The notes beneath the pieces were generated by a model. It had not been told where the DNA came from. It searched no databases and worked only from the letters and a program-made list of their open reading frames with translations. From Nocardia ignorata NBRC 108230 (GTDB lineage Bacteria; Actinomycetota; Actinomycetes; Mycobacteriales; Mycobacteriaceae): a stretch of DNA of 64,000 bases. Each line of letters starts with the position of its first letter. Positions within the stretch are counted from its first letter, which is position 1. The stretch lies in NCBI RefSeq assembly GCF_001612905.1, contig NZ_BDBI01000017.1, positions 1 through 64,000 on the forward strand, read 5' to 3'. A program made the translations under genes and the position numbers. This document shows positions 8,867 through 17,509 of the stretch, piece after piece.

Positions 8867-9170
8867 TTATTTAAGTGCGGTCGCGGATTCGATAGATTTG
8901 GCGAGCTTCTGATGGTACGAGCCGATTCGACGGAGTCTGCTGCGACGTGGCTGCCTTCAACCCCCGCGATCGACGACGCGCTAACCGACATGGCCCGCTG
9001 CCAAGGTTTCCTTGGTCTCCTAGCCCTCATCGCAACTGCCGCCGGGTGACCAGGGCTCGGACGGGGTTTGGTTCTGTTTGGCGACAACCTGCAGACGTCA
9101 GTCGAGCCCGAGCAGCGAGATCTGCCCATACATAGGTCAGGCCGTCGGGATGGCGAGGCGTACTGCTCAT
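8867..9170 (-). pseudogene. Frameshifted third small ESX/WXG100-like gene
   Basis: Fragments of one roughly 100-codon gene occur in order but in different minus-strand frames. MSSTPRHPDGLTYVWADLAARA starts at the ATG at 9170, which overlaps the WXG100 stop as TGATG. RLQVVAKQNQ follows near 9097, then AMSVSASSIAGVEGSHVAADS near 8994. RLRRIGSYHQKLAKSIESAT runs to TAA 8869-8867, just before the toxin start. Total length (304 nt) matches a WXG100-size gene, and both ends are correctly placed in the operon. At least three shifts are needed, so decay rather than one sequencing error is likely. The only intact frame from the ATG gives 47 residues. Composition is lower in GC than core genes. Confidence 0.6.
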
Positions 9171-9472
9171 CAGCGGCCGAGCATTTGTCGGTTGGCCTCG
9201 ATGGCAGCGGTGTAGCGGGTGTGTGCGGCCTGTACCGCAGCGCGCATCGCGTCGATGCCTTCGGCAACTTCGGTGGCACCGAGATGCCACTCACGGAAGG
9301 CCGCATCCTGAGCGTCTGCGGCTTGACCATGCCACGTCTGCTGTACAGCGGCAATGCGCTGTTTGAGCCCATCGAGGCTCTCGTTGAGGAAACCGGTGAA
9401 GCCGGATACGCGAGTGACGAGTTGGTCAAGCTCGTCCAGATCGACCCGGAATGGCCGGGAATTCTCTACCAA
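9170..9472 (-). CDS. WXG100 family ESX protein (second of pair)
   Basis: A 100-residue helical-hairpin protein with the WXG-type turn WHGQAADAQ in the centre and no signal peptide. Such proteins form antiparallel dimers and are exported by, or escort partners to, type VII secretion. The only reasonable start is TTG 9472, overlapping the previous gene's stop by seven bases. No Shine-Dalgarno is visible, so translation is probably coupled. The stop TGA shares its A with the ATG of the decayed third gene. With the gene at 9466-9798 it likely forms a heterodimer serving the toxin at 7566. Confidence 0.85.
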   Translation of the reverse strand: MVENSRPFRVDLDELDQLVTRVSGFTGFLNESLDGLKQRIAAVQQTWHGQAADAQDAAFREWHLGATEVAEGIDAMRAAVQAAHTRYTAAIEANRQMLGR

Positions 9473-9798
9473 TTCAACGTCGGAAGGTCAAGCGAGCTGA
9501 GGTTGCTAGCGCCCGAGTTGTCCTCATGGGCGATGGTCTTGCTGGTTACTCCCAAAAGCTCGGCGATCACGGCCAACGCGTCGAGTACGTCAGCACCGCC
9601 CTCCTTGGTTTCGGCCCAGCCCGCGGTGAACGCGTCGGCTGATGTCCCACGCCAGTTGCTGAGCACGCCGGCGATCTCGGAATCCAGCGAGCTCAAGCCG
9701 TTGATCAGGGACTCGGCGACTTGCTGGACGTACTGCCCAGCGTCCGTGACTTCCTGCGGCACGATCGCGAACGTGGCCCCGCCTGGGCTTTCAGTCAT
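9466..9798 (-). CDS. WXG100 family ESX protein (first gene of the toxin operon)
   Basis: A 110-residue small ESX protein with the WXG turn NWRGTSADAF in the middle of two predicted amphipathic helices. It opens the minus-strand operon. The ATG at 9798 has a strong AGGAGG seven bases upstream, so the longer open frame up to 9912 is not used. The tail after the second helix (residues about 88-110) is Ser/Leu-rich and lacks a clear YxxxD/E export signal. Its likely role is to pair with the next gene product and escort the toxin to the ESX machine, which is not encoded in this window. Confidence 0.87.
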   Translation of the reverse strand: MTESPGGATFAIVPQEVTDAGQYVQQVAESLINGLSSLDSEIAGVLSNWRGTSADAFTAGWAETKEGGADVLDALAVIAELLGVTSKTIAHEDNSGASNLSSLDLPTLNW

Positions 9799-9920
9799 GC
9801 GATCCTCCTCTTTGATGGCGTTTCGTGTGAGCAACGAGAAATTGCGCTGCTTCACCGATTTGGACGCGACGCACCAGTCCATGGTTTCTTTTGCGCGAGT
9901 AATGTGACGCACGTCCTAAT

Positions 9921-10607
9921 TTAGAGGCGTGACGGAGTCCAGTGGGATTGGGTGCGGGTGATTTTCAGGACGGTGGTCGACAGGAGGATGCCTGCGGAGA
10001 TGAAGAGGAGGGCGGCGAGGGTGCGGAGGAGGCTGAAGGTGAACAGGGAGTCGACCTCGGTGTCGCGCAGGGTTTGGATGGTGTCGTGGTCGTCGGAGAT
10101 GCCGGATGCGGTGAGGATGGTTCCGGTCCAGAAGGTGAGCCAGGCGGCGATCCAGGTGATCCACCAGAGGGGTACGAGTGGGGTGCCGCGTTGCTGGGGG
10201 CTCGATGCTTTCGCGATGTCGTGCAGGAACAGGGGAGGGAACCACAGGGAGACGACGGGGACGACCCAGCCCCAGAACGCCCAGGGTGTGGACAGGTGAT
10301 GAGGTGACGGGGAGACCATCTGGGCGTTGCCGCGTGCCCGCAGCATCCAGACGACCAAGACGATCCACGAGACGAACATCAGGAGCAACGACAGCAGCCA
10401 CAGGCCGACCTCGAGCGGCATCATGACGTCGCGGCTCGCGTTGTATTCGGCGCTGCTCACGGTGCCCGCGTAGCGTCCGGAGACCGAGAGGTAGCCGAGC
10501 CATCGCACCACGACCACGGCCGATTCGAGCACCAGGACCACGGCGATCAGCGTGACCAGGGCTGAGGCGAGCCCACGCACGGCACGAAAAGCTATGGGAC
10601 GACTCAT
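9921..10607 (-). CDS. DUF4328 membrane protein
   Basis: A 228-residue integral membrane protein with about five hydrophobic segments and the diagnostic WAFWGWVVPVVSLWFPPLF block of the DUF4328 family. These actinobacterial proteins have no established role. The ATG at 10607 follows AGGGGGAG at good spacing. It shares orientation with the toxin operon, but about 120 bases and a strong new ribosome-binding site separate them. Its GC content returns to the core value, so it is probably outside the island. Confidence 0.8.
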   Translation of the reverse strand: MSRPIAFRAVRGLASALVTLIAVVLVLESAVVVVRWLGYLSVSGRYAGTVSSAEYNASRDVMMPLEVGLWLLSLLLMFVSWIVLVVWMLRARGNAQMVSPSPHHLSTPWAFWGWVVPVVSLWFPPLFLHDIAKASSPQQRGTPLVPLWWITWIAAWLTFWTGTILTASGISDDHDTIQTLRDTEVDSLFTFSLLRTLAALLFISAGILLSTTVLKITRTQSHWTPSRL

Positions 10608-10789
10608 TTTCCACTCCCCCTGTCGAGATTTCCCAACGTTACCGCAGCCTCGACCAGCCAGAAGGACTTATCCAGGGGTGCAGCCGGTGCTCGTCGGGCA
10701 TCGTGTCGGTGCCCGGGCCTAGGCTCGGCAGTGCGACGATCATGAACGGCCGGATCGTCACCCGATCAATCCCTCGATAGGACGTATCG

Positions 10790-12301
10790 ATGACCACCGA
10801 ACGCAATCCATGGCTGGCGCTGTTCGCGCTGGTGGTCGGCTTCTTCATGATCCTGCTGGACATGACGATCGTCGCCGTCGCCAATCCGGCGATCATGAGC
10901 GCGTTCCACACCGACATCACCGATGTCATCTGGGTGACCAGCGCCTACCTGCTCACCTACGCGGTGCCACTGCTGGTCACCGGGCGATTAGGGGACAGAT
11001 TCGGGCCGAAGAACATCTACCTGATCGGGTTGGCGGTGTTCACCGGCGCGTCGCTGTGGTGCGGGTTGTCGGGCAGCATCGGGATGCTGATCGCGGCCCG
11101 CGCTGCCCAGGGGATCGGCGCCGCGCTGATGACACCGCAGACGATGGCGGTGATCACCCGAACCTTCCCACCGGACCGGCGCGGCGCGGCCATGGGCCTG
11201 TGGGGTGCGGTGGCCGGTCTGGCGACGCTGATCGGCCCGATTCTCGGCGGCGTCCTGGTCGACGGGCTCGGCTGGGAATGGATCTTCTTCGTGAACCTGC
11301 CGGTGGGTGTCATCGCGTTCGGCCTGGCGATGTGGCTGGTACCTGCCTTGCCGACCAGCAAGCACAAGTTCGACTTCGTCGGTGTGCTGCTCAGCGGTAT
11401 CGGCATGCTCGCCCTGGTTTTCGGTATCCAGGAAGGCAACGCGCAGGATTGGGCGCCGTGGATCTGGGCGTTGATCGCGTTCGGTGTGGTGATGCTCGTG
11501 CTGTTCGTCGTGAATCAGGCGCGTAATACCGGCGAACCGCTCGTGCCGTTGAGTTTGTTCGGTGACCGCAATTTCGCCCTGTCGAATCTGGCGATCGCCG
11601 CGATGGGCGCCGCCGTCACGTCGATGATGGTGCCCGCCTATTTCTATCTGCAGGGTGTGCGCGAGATGTCACCGACCACGTCGGCACTGATGTTCGCGCC
11701 GATGGCGATCGTCACCGGTATCGCGGCGCCGTTCATCGGGAAATTCGCCGACCGATTACCGCCTCGCCTGATTCCGACAGCAGGCTTCTCACTGTTCGCC
11801 GCCTCCATCGTCGGTTTCGCCGTGCTGATGAAGCCGGATTCGTCGATCGTGGCGTTCCTGATCGTCGGCGGTCTCGCCGGTCTGGCCAACGCCTGCATCT
11901 GGGCTCCGCTCGCCTCGACCGCCACCCACAATCTGCCGGTCACCCAGGCCGGTGCGGGCGCGGGTGTCTACAACACCACCCGCCAGGTCGGCTCGGTTCT
12001 CGGCAGTGCCGCCATCGGCGCCCTCATCGCCGCCCGGCTCAGCGCCAACGGACTCAGCGGCGATGCCCCGATCGGTGAGGGCGCGAGCACCGGTCCCCTC
12101 CCACCCCACGTCATCGACGAATTCAGTACCTCGCTCGCCCAGTCCATGCTGCTGCCCGCCGCGATCCTGCTCGTGGGCGTGCTCGCCTCGGCTCTGTTCG
12201 TCGGCCACGCGAAGTCGGCGGCGAAACCGGAAGTCGCCGTCACAGCACCAGGTCGCTCAACCGCTTCCAATCGATCTGGCAGCGGACCGGCGCCTCGATA
12301 A
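10790..12301 (+). CDS. DHA2-family (14-TM) MFS drug exporter
   Basis: A proton-coupled multidrug exporter of the EmrB/QacA type in the plasma membrane. The 503 residues give fourteen hydrophobic segments. The N-terminus LDMTIVAVANPAIM carries the acidic residue of motif D1, GRLGDRFGPKNIY is motif A between TM2 and TM3, and GLWGAVAGLATLIGPILGG is the motif C antiporter signature. The ATG is preceded by AGGACG. The last 62 bases overlap the convergent Uma2 gene, and the tail after the last TM is hydrophilic and Ser-rich. No dedicated regulator is adjacent; the substrate is unknown. Confidence 0.9.
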   Translation: MTTERNPWLALFALVVGFFMILLDMTIVAVANPAIMSAFHTDITDVIWVTSAYLLTYAVPLLVTGRLGDRFGPKNIYLIGLAVFTGASLWCGLSGSIGMLIAARAAQGIGAALMTPQTMAVITRTFPPDRRGAAMGLWGAVAGLATLIGPILGGVLVDGLGWEWIFFVNLPVGVIAFGLAMWLVPALPTSKHKFDFVGVLLSGIGMLALVFGIQEGNAQDWAPWIWALIAFGVVMLVLFVVNQARNTGEPLVPLSLFGDRNFALSNLAIAAMGAAVTSMMVPAYFYLQGVREMSPTTSALMFAPMAIVTGIAAPFIGKFADRLPPRLIPTAGFSLFAASIVGFAVLMKPDSSIVAFLIVGGLAGLANACIWAPLASTATHNLPVTQAGAGAGVYNTTRQVGSVLGSAAIGALIAARLSANGLSGDAPIGEGASTGPLPPHVIDEFSTSLAQSMLLPAAILLVGVLASALFVGHAKSAAKPEVAVTAPGRSTASNRSGSGPAPR

Positions 12302-12863
12302 CGGAATCACCGTCGGCAGGCTGCAACTCCAGGTGCGGGACGTACTGCCCCTGTACATGGTCGAGGACAAAGATCTTGATCATGCTGACGCTGTTGTCCG
12401 ACACCCACACCAGCCAGTACCAGGGGATTCCGGCCAGGGCGTATTCGGTCTTCTTGTCGGCGCTGTCCACCATTTCGGTGCCGGGGGAGATCACCTCGAT
12501 CGCGATCTTCACCAGTGACGCGGGCAGCGGGCGCAGATCGTTCGGTGCGCAGTCGAACAATGCGACATCAGGACGGCGGATGGTGACTCGGGGAAACTCC
12601 CACAGCACCACATCGAAGTCGGTGTCTACATCCAGGCACCCACCCCATCGGTTGACATGTGCGAGCGCGGCGGCTTCCACCAGGTCGGCCAAGCGTCGCG
12701 CGGCCTTCTGATGAGCGCGATTCGGCGATTCCGCGCGCACGATGTCACCGTTGACCACCTCGACCTGACGGCAGTAGTCCTCGGACAGCTTGCGCCAGAT
12801 CTCCAGGGTGACCGGCTCCGGCTGCAAGTTGTCGCTGGTCGCCCAGTCGAAGATGGCGGACAC
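12240..12863 (-). CDS. Uma2 family (DUF820) restriction-endonuclease-fold protein
   Basis: A 207-residue soluble protein of the widespread Uma2/DUF820 family, which has a PD-(D/E)xK nuclease fold but no settled cellular role. Visible landmarks are a LVEAAALAHV helix, the RRPDVALFD strand carrying the Asp, the VKIAIEVISPGTE strand and the following KKTEYALAGIPWYWLV block. The D...E...K arrangement looks intact. The GTG start at 12863 is used. Its 3' end overlaps the convergent exporter gene by 62 bp, so both reading frames constrain that DNA. These genes are often dispersed and multicopy. Confidence 0.85.
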   Translation of the reverse strand: MSAIFDWATSDNLQPEPVTLEIWRKLSEDYCRQVEVVNGDIVRAESPNRAHQKAARRLADLVEAAALAHVNRWGGCLDVDTDFDVVLWEFPRVTIRRPDVALFDCAPNDLRPLPASLVKIAIEVISPGTEMVDSADKKTEYALAGIPWYWLVWVSDNSVSMIKIFVLDHVQGQYVPHLELQPADGDSVIEAPVRCQIDWKRLSDLVL

Positions 12864-13034
12864 ACGCGCTCCTAGGTTGTGCTGCTTCGTGCACGAACAT
12901 CCACTATCTTGCCAGCAAGTTCAACAGGTGTTGCAGCTTCTCGAGGGCTCGGGGCCCGCGCGTTATCGATCGTCGGTCGGCGAGTCGGTGTGGAAAGGGG
13001 CTGGTCAGCGCCGCCGGTAGGTAGTCTGCGCGGC

Positions 13035-13745
13035 ATGACAGCACGTTCTCTTCGTCGATTCGTGTCTGCAGTGTTCCTGGCAGCCGCGATTCCAGTGGTA
13101 TCGCCCATCCAGTCCGCGTACGCGGCGCCGTGTTCCGATGTGGAGGTGGTGTTCGCGCGGGGGACCGCGGAGCCGGGTGGGGTGGTCGGGGTGACCGGAA
13201 TGTCCTTTGTCGAGGCGCTACGGGCGAATGCCGGTGGGCGGTCGGTGGGGGTTTATGGGGTCGACTATCCGGCCAGTAGTGATTTCGCGGATCGGCTCGG
13301 GTTCGCGCAGTCGGTGGTGCGCGGGATCGATGACGCACAGCGGCGGGTGGAGTTCGTCGCGGCGAATTGTCCCGGTACGCGGATCGTGCTCGGCGGGTAT
13401 TCGCAGGGTGCGGCGCTGGCTGGGTTCGCGACGGGTGCCGGTGTGCCCGAGGGGGTTCCGCCGGAATACGAGCAGTACCTGCCCGAGCCGATGCGGGCCG
13501 AGGTGGCCGAGCACGTCGCCGCCGTCGTGCTGTTCGGCAAACCCTCCGAACGGTTCCTGCGTGACGCGGCGGCCCCCGCACTGTCGATCGGCGCGTCCTA
13601 CCGGAACAAGACCATCGACCTGTGCATCGACGGCGACAACATCTGCGACGGTTCCCCGCTCGCCTACCCCAATGCCCTGCACACCCTCTACAGCGTCAAC
13701 GGAATGACCGTCACCGCAGCCCAATTCGCGGCCCAGCGGTTCTGA
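13035..13745 (+). CDS. Secreted cutinase-family serine esterase
   Basis: A 236-residue secreted carboxylic ester hydrolase of the cutinase/Culp group, probably acting on lipids outside the cell. Residues 1-30 form a signal peptide ending AYA-AP. The nucleophile is in GYSQG (Ser about 123). The Asp and His lie in the Cys-flanked DLCIDGDNICDGSP...H segment near 200-217. The oxyanion part VVFARGTAEPGG follows the signal. ATG 13035 is chosen because a TAGTCT hexamer (13022-13027) lies seven bases upstream, as in leaderless actinobacterial transcripts, and the signal peptide begins there. Confidence 0.92.
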   Translation: MTARSLRRFVSAVFLAAAIPVVSPIQSAYAAPCSDVEVVFARGTAEPGGVVGVTGMSFVEALRANAGGRSVGVYGVDYPASSDFADRLGFAQSVVRGIDDAQRRVEFVAANCPGTRIVLGGYSQGAALAGFATGAGVPEGVPPEYEQYLPEPMRAEVAEHVAAVVLFGKPSERFLRDAAAPALSIGASYRNKTIDLCIDGDNICDGSPLAYPNALHTLYSVNGMTVTAAQFAAQRF

Positions 13746-13764
13746 AAACGTATCGAGAACAACG

Positions 13765-13797
13765 AAAAGGCCGGTTGCACAAAGCAACCGGCCTTTT
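13765..13797. terminator. Bidirectional terminator between cutinase and acyl-CoA ligase genes
   Basis: A perfect 14-bp stem (13765-13778 with 13784-13797) closes a 5-base loop. It begins with four A and ends with four T, so it can work as an intrinsic terminator on both strands for the two convergent genes. Confidence 0.9.
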
Positions 13798-13810
13798 CTG
13801 TTCAGCTACG

Positions 13811-15604
13811 TCAGCTGTAGATCTTGTCGACCTCGCCGGCGTACTGCTTCATGACGACGGCGCGCTTGAGCGACATCTTCGGGGTGAGCTCGCCCGTCTC
13901 CTGGGTCCAGTCGACCGGGAGGATACGGATCTTCTTGATGGCCTCGGCCTTGGAGACCTTCTTGTTGGTCTCGTCGACGGCGGCCTGGATCTCGGCGACC
14001 AGCGCCTCGTTCTCGATCAGCTTCTCGATCGCGGTATCGGCGGCGACACCGTTGCGGTCCTTCCAGCCCGGCAGGGCCTCGGGATCGAGGGTGATCAGGG
14101 CGCCGATGAACGGCTGACCGTCACCGACGACCATCACCTGGCTGATCAGCGGGTGCGCGCGCAGGGAGTCCTCGAGCACGGCGGGGGAGACGTTCTTGCC
14201 GCCCGCGGTGACCAGGATTTCCTTCTTGCGGCCCGTGATGGTGATGAAGCCGTCGGCGTCGATGGCGCCCAGGTCGCCGGTCTTGAACCAGCCGTCCTCG
14301 AATGCTTCGGCGGTGGCTTCGTCGTTCTTCCAGTAACCGGCGAACACGACCGAGCCCTTGAGCAGCAGCTCGCCGTCCTCGGCGATCTTGGCGGCGTGGC
14401 CCTGGATCGGACGACCCACCGAACCGACCCGGATGTGGGTGGGGGTGTTCACGCTGAACGCGGCGGTGGTCTCGGTCAGGCCGTAGCCCTCGTAAATGGT
14501 GACGCCGACGCCACGGAAGAAGTGGCCGAGGCGAGCGCCCAGGGGGCCACCACCGGACACGGCGGCCAGACACTGCCCACCGAGGGCGGCACGCAGCTTG
14601 CTGTAGACCAGCTTGTCGAAGACGAAGTGCTTGAGCTTGAGCAGCAGGTCGGGGCCGCCCTTTTCGAGCGCCTCGCTGTAGGCGATGGCCGTCTCGGCGG
14701 CGGCGTCGAAGATCTTGCCCTTGCCGCCGTCGTGCGCCTTCTGCTTGGCCGAGTTGTAGACCTTCTCGAACACGCGCGGCACCGAGAGGATGAAGTCCGG
14801 CTTGAACTCACCGAACTGCTCGACCAGGGTCGTCCAGTCCGAGGAGTGGCGGATGGTCACCTTGGAATCGAAGGCGATCAGCGCGACCGCGCGGGCGAAC
14901 ACGTGCGCCAGCGGCAGGAACAGCAGGGTCTTCTGACCCTCGGCGACGAACGCGCTGAGCTCGATGCCACCCGAGCGCGACTCGGCCCACAGGTTGGCGT
15001 GGGTGAGCTGCACGCCCTTGGGCTTGCCGGTGGTGCCCGAGGTGTAGATCAGGGTGGCGGGCGAGGCCGCGCCGACCTGCTTGCGGCGCTCGTGCACCAC
15101 GGCGTCGTCGAGGTCGGCACCACGCTCGGTGAGGGTGTCGACGGCGCCCTTGTCGATCTGCAGGGTCTCGGCGAGAGCGGGCAGCGACGCGGCGTCGATC
15201 TCGTCGATGGTGGCCTTGTGCTTGTCGTTCTCGACGACCAGCAGCTTGGTCTCGGAATCCTGCAGGATCCACTTGGCCTGCTCGGCGGCCGAGCTGTCGT
15301 AGATCGCGACGGTCACGCCACCGGCGGCCCAGATCGCGAAGTCGAGCAGCGTCCACTCGTATCGCGTGGCCGCCATGATCGCGACCCGGTCGCCCAGTTC
15401 GACGCCGGAGGCGATCAGGCCCTTGGCGACGCCGGTGACGGCTTTCGCGAATTGTGCCGCCGTGACGTCATTCCAGCCGCCGCTGCCGTTCGGAACGTTG
15501 AACAACACCGCGTTCGGCGTCTCCTCGCCGAAGCGGAAGACGTTGTCGGAATTGTTCGCATCGTCCGGGATGGTGTAGGAAGCCGGAACTTCGAACTCTC
15601 GCAT
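13811..15604 (-). CDS. Long-chain fatty-acid-CoA ligase (FadD15-like)
   Basis: Activates fatty acids to acyl-CoA via an acyl-adenylate. The 597 residues match the FadD15-type length. The P-loop YTSGTTGKPKG lies at residues 187-197, then YGLTETTAAFSVN, the DGWFKTGDLGAID hinge and GRKKEILVTAGGKNVSP with the C-terminal catalytic lysine domain. The ATG at 15604 has GGAAGGG about seven bases upstream; the open frame beyond it is not family-like. It is the last gene of the monooxygenase-SDR-esterase set, separated by 92 bp, so it may be co-transcribed or have its own promoter. Confidence 0.93.
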   Translation of the reverse strand: MREFEVPASYTIPDDANNSDNVFRFGEETPNAVLFNVPNGSGGWNDVTAAQFAKAVTGVAKGLIASGVELGDRVAIMAATRYEWTLLDFAIWAAGGVTVAIYDSSAAEQAKWILQDSETKLLVVENDKHKATIDEIDAASLPALAETLQIDKGAVDTLTERGADLDDAVVHERRKQVGAASPATLIYTSGTTGKPKGVQLTHANLWAESRSGGIELSAFVAEGQKTLLFLPLAHVFARAVALIAFDSKVTIRHSSDWTTLVEQFGEFKPDFILSVPRVFEKVYNSAKQKAHDGGKGKIFDAAAETAIAYSEALEKGGPDLLLKLKHFVFDKLVYSKLRAALGGQCLAAVSGGGPLGARLGHFFRGVGVTIYEGYGLTETTAAFSVNTPTHIRVGSVGRPIQGHAAKIAEDGELLLKGSVVFAGYWKNDEATAEAFEDGWFKTGDLGAIDADGFITITGRKKEILVTAGGKNVSPAVLEDSLRAHPLISQVMVVGDGQPFIGALITLDPEALPGWKDRNGVAADTAIEKLIENEALVAEIQAAVDETNKKVSKAEAIKKIRILPVDWTQETGELTPKMSLKRAVVMKQYAGEVDKIYS

Positions 15605-15696
15605 CAGTGCCCTTCCAGTGGGTTCTACTCGCCAGTAATCTACGACACGTTCGGCCCGGTTGCGATATCGCCGCCCGAAATGCCCGTCACCTGGCT

Positions 15697-16650
15697 TTAT
15701 CGTAAGTCGTCTATCGATACGGGCTGGATTGCTTCCCGCAGGAAGTCCGCGAGTTCGCGCAGCGCGAGCGCGGCCTCGGCGACCAGCGCGGCCTGCAGTT
15801 GCGCGACGTGCCAAAGGCCGCGGGTTTCGGTGAAACGGACGTGCACGCCCGCTCCACGCAGGGCCGAGACGAGCGTGCGGCACTGGTCGTGCAGAAGTTC
15901 GCTCACATCGACCTGCACATAGGTGGGTGGCAGGCCGATCAGGTTGCCCGACAGCGGGGCGTAACCCGCTGTGGTGGCGTCGCCGTCGCCCAGGTAGTGG
16001 GCGGCGCACAGGCGCGACCACGCCCGGTTGATCACCAGGTCACGGTCGCGGCTCGGCGGGTCGGTGGGGTCGACCCACGGCGCGATGAGCCCGAGCGCGG
16101 CCGGGGTCATCTTGTGGCGTTCGATCAGCCGCTGGGCCAGCGCCAGTGCGAGTCCACCGCCCGCCGAATCGCCGGCCAGACAGATCTGATCCGGCTGGTA
16201 GCCGACATTGTTCACCAGATCCAGGAACGCGGCCTCCGCGTCATCGAGGCCGGCCGGGAAGGGGTGCTCGGGCGCCAGCCGGTAGTCCAGCGAGTACACC
16301 GCACAGCAACTCTCCAGCGCCAGCCTGGCGACCAGGGAGCGGTGGGTGGCCAGCGAACCGACCACGTAACCGCCGCCGTGCAGGTACAGGATCGCGCCCG
16401 CCGCGCGCTCCGGCGGGACGGCCCGGGTACGCGAACCCGGGATCGCGATCTCGGCGATCACCCGCTCGGCGGGCCGCCCACCCAGCTGCAATTGCTGCAC
16501 GACGGCGCCGTCGGGCATGAACTGCAGCCGGGAGGACACGTCGAGCAGGGTGCGCTGCACGGCGACGGGCAGTCGCGCGTGCAGCGTCACCCGGAAGACC
16601 GGATCGAGCAGCGCGCGAACCACCGGCAGCGGAATCTTGAACTCGCGCAT
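15697..16650 (-). CDS. Hormone-sensitive-lipase family esterase
   Basis: A 317-residue alpha/beta hydrolase of the HSL/Lip group. The oxyanion motif HGGG is at residues 91-94 and the nucleophile motif GDSAGG at 160-165. The acidic member is probably in DVSELLHD, and the His in GLWHVAQ. No signal peptide is present. It sits 25 bp after the SDR gene in the same orientation. After a Baeyer-Villiger monooxygenase makes an ester from a ketone, an esterase such as this would split it, and the ligase downstream could activate the acid. That pathway order is inferred from the operon. Confidence 0.9.
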   Translation of the reverse strand: MREFKIPLPVVRALLDPVFRVTLHARLPVAVQRTLLDVSSRLQFMPDGAVVQQLQLGGRPAERVIAEIAIPGSRTRAVPPERAAGAILYLHGGGYVVGSLATHRSLVARLALESCCAVYSLDYRLAPEHPFPAGLDDAEAAFLDLVNNVGYQPDQICLAGDSAGGGLALALAQRLIERHKMTPAALGLIAPWVDPTDPPSRDRDLVINRAWSRLCAAHYLGDGDATTAGYAPLSGNLIGLPPTYVQVDVSELLHDQCRTLVSALRGAGVHVRFTETRGLWHVAQLQAALVAEAALALRELADFLREAIQPVSIDDLR

Positions 16651-16675
16651 GGCGTTTTCCTGGATCTCGAGAGGG

Positions 16676-17509
16676 TCAGTGCGGCATGAAGCGGCCGTTG
16701 ACAGCGGCCGAGATCCGGTTGTAGCCCGAAGCCAGGAAGCGCACGCTCACGTCGAGCAGCTTGGCCTCCCAGCCGATCAGCACGCGCGCGTGACCCTTGC
16801 GCACACCCTCGGTGATGGTCTGCGCGGCCATCTCCGGGCTGTGGATCGCCAGGTACTTGTCGAACAGCGAGGCGGTGTTGGCGCCGTCGATGCCCTCGGC
16901 GTAGGTGGCGTTGCGGGCCACAGCGGTCTTGATGCCGCCGGGGTGCACGCAGGTGACCTGCACGGGCGCCTTCGAGATCTTCATCTCCTGGTACAGCGCC
17001 TCGGTGAAGCCGCGCACCGCGAACTTGGCCGAGTTGTAGGCCGCCTGGCCCGGCACGGTGACCAGACCGAACAGGCTCGACACGTTGACCACGTGGCCGT
17101 CACCGGACTCGATCAGCATCGGCAGGAACGCCTTGGTGCCGTTGACGACACCCCAGAAGTCCACGTCCATGATGCGTTCGATGTCTTTGAACTCGGTCTT
17201 CACCACGTCGCCGTGGTAGGCGATGCCCGCGTTGTTGTACACCTGGTGCACCACGCCGAAGTGCTGCTTCACCGAGTCGGCGTAGACCAGGAAGGCCTCG
17301 CGCTCGGCCACATTGAGCCGGTCGGACTTCACCTGCGCGCCCAGTGCCTCGCACCGGCGGACGGTCTCGGCCAGGCCCTCGGTGTCGATATCGCTCAGTG
17401 CCAGCTTGGCGCCGCGCTTGGCCAGGTTCTCGGCCAGCGCGCGCCCGATGCCGGAGCCGGCACCGGTGATCACACATACCTTGTTCGTGAAGTAAGCATC
17501 TTTGCTCAC
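16676..17509 (-). CDS. Short-chain dehydrogenase/reductase
   Basis: A 277-residue SDR that probably interconverts an alcohol and ketone with NAD(P). The cofactor motif TGAGSGIG is near residue 15. NNAG, a Ser in VVNVSSLFG and the YNSAK catalytic pair follow in order. The GTG start overlaps the monooxygenase stop in a GTGA junction, which shows tight translational coupling. Working upstream of the monooxygenase it could supply the ketone, or downstream it could process the cleaved alcohol. The large open frame extending to 18598 in this frame is antisense-type noise and is not used. Confidence 0.92.
   Translation of the reverse strand: MSKDAYFTNKVCVITGAGSGIGRALAENLAKRGAKLALSDIDTEGLAETVRRCEALGAQVKSDRLNVAEREAFLVYADSVKQHFGVVHQVYNNAGIAYHGDVVKTEFKDIERIMDVDFWGVVNGTKAFLPMLIESGDGHVVNVSSLFGLVTVPGQAAYNSAKFAVRGFTEALYQEMKISKAPVQVTCVHPGGIKTAVARNATYAEGIDGANTASLFDKYLAIHSPEMAAQTITEGVRKGHARVLIGWEAKLLDVSVRFLASGYNRISAAVNGRFMPH

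Noticed and set aside
8912..9049. 45-codon plus-strand frame (MVRADSTESA...GLLALIATAAG)
   Set aside because: Looks superficially protein-like, but it is antisense to the ordered fragments of the ESX-like pseudogene and lacks a ribosome-binding site.
12240..12301. 62-bp overlap of exporter and Uma2 genes as possible frame error
   Set aside because: Both proteins have complete conserved cores outside the overlap; convergent tail overlap is plausible without an error.
13622..15922. 766-codon plus-strand open frame overlapping the cutinase end and the acyl-CoA ligase
   Set aside because: It runs through a strong terminator and antisense to a complete ligase; the composition is not protein-like.
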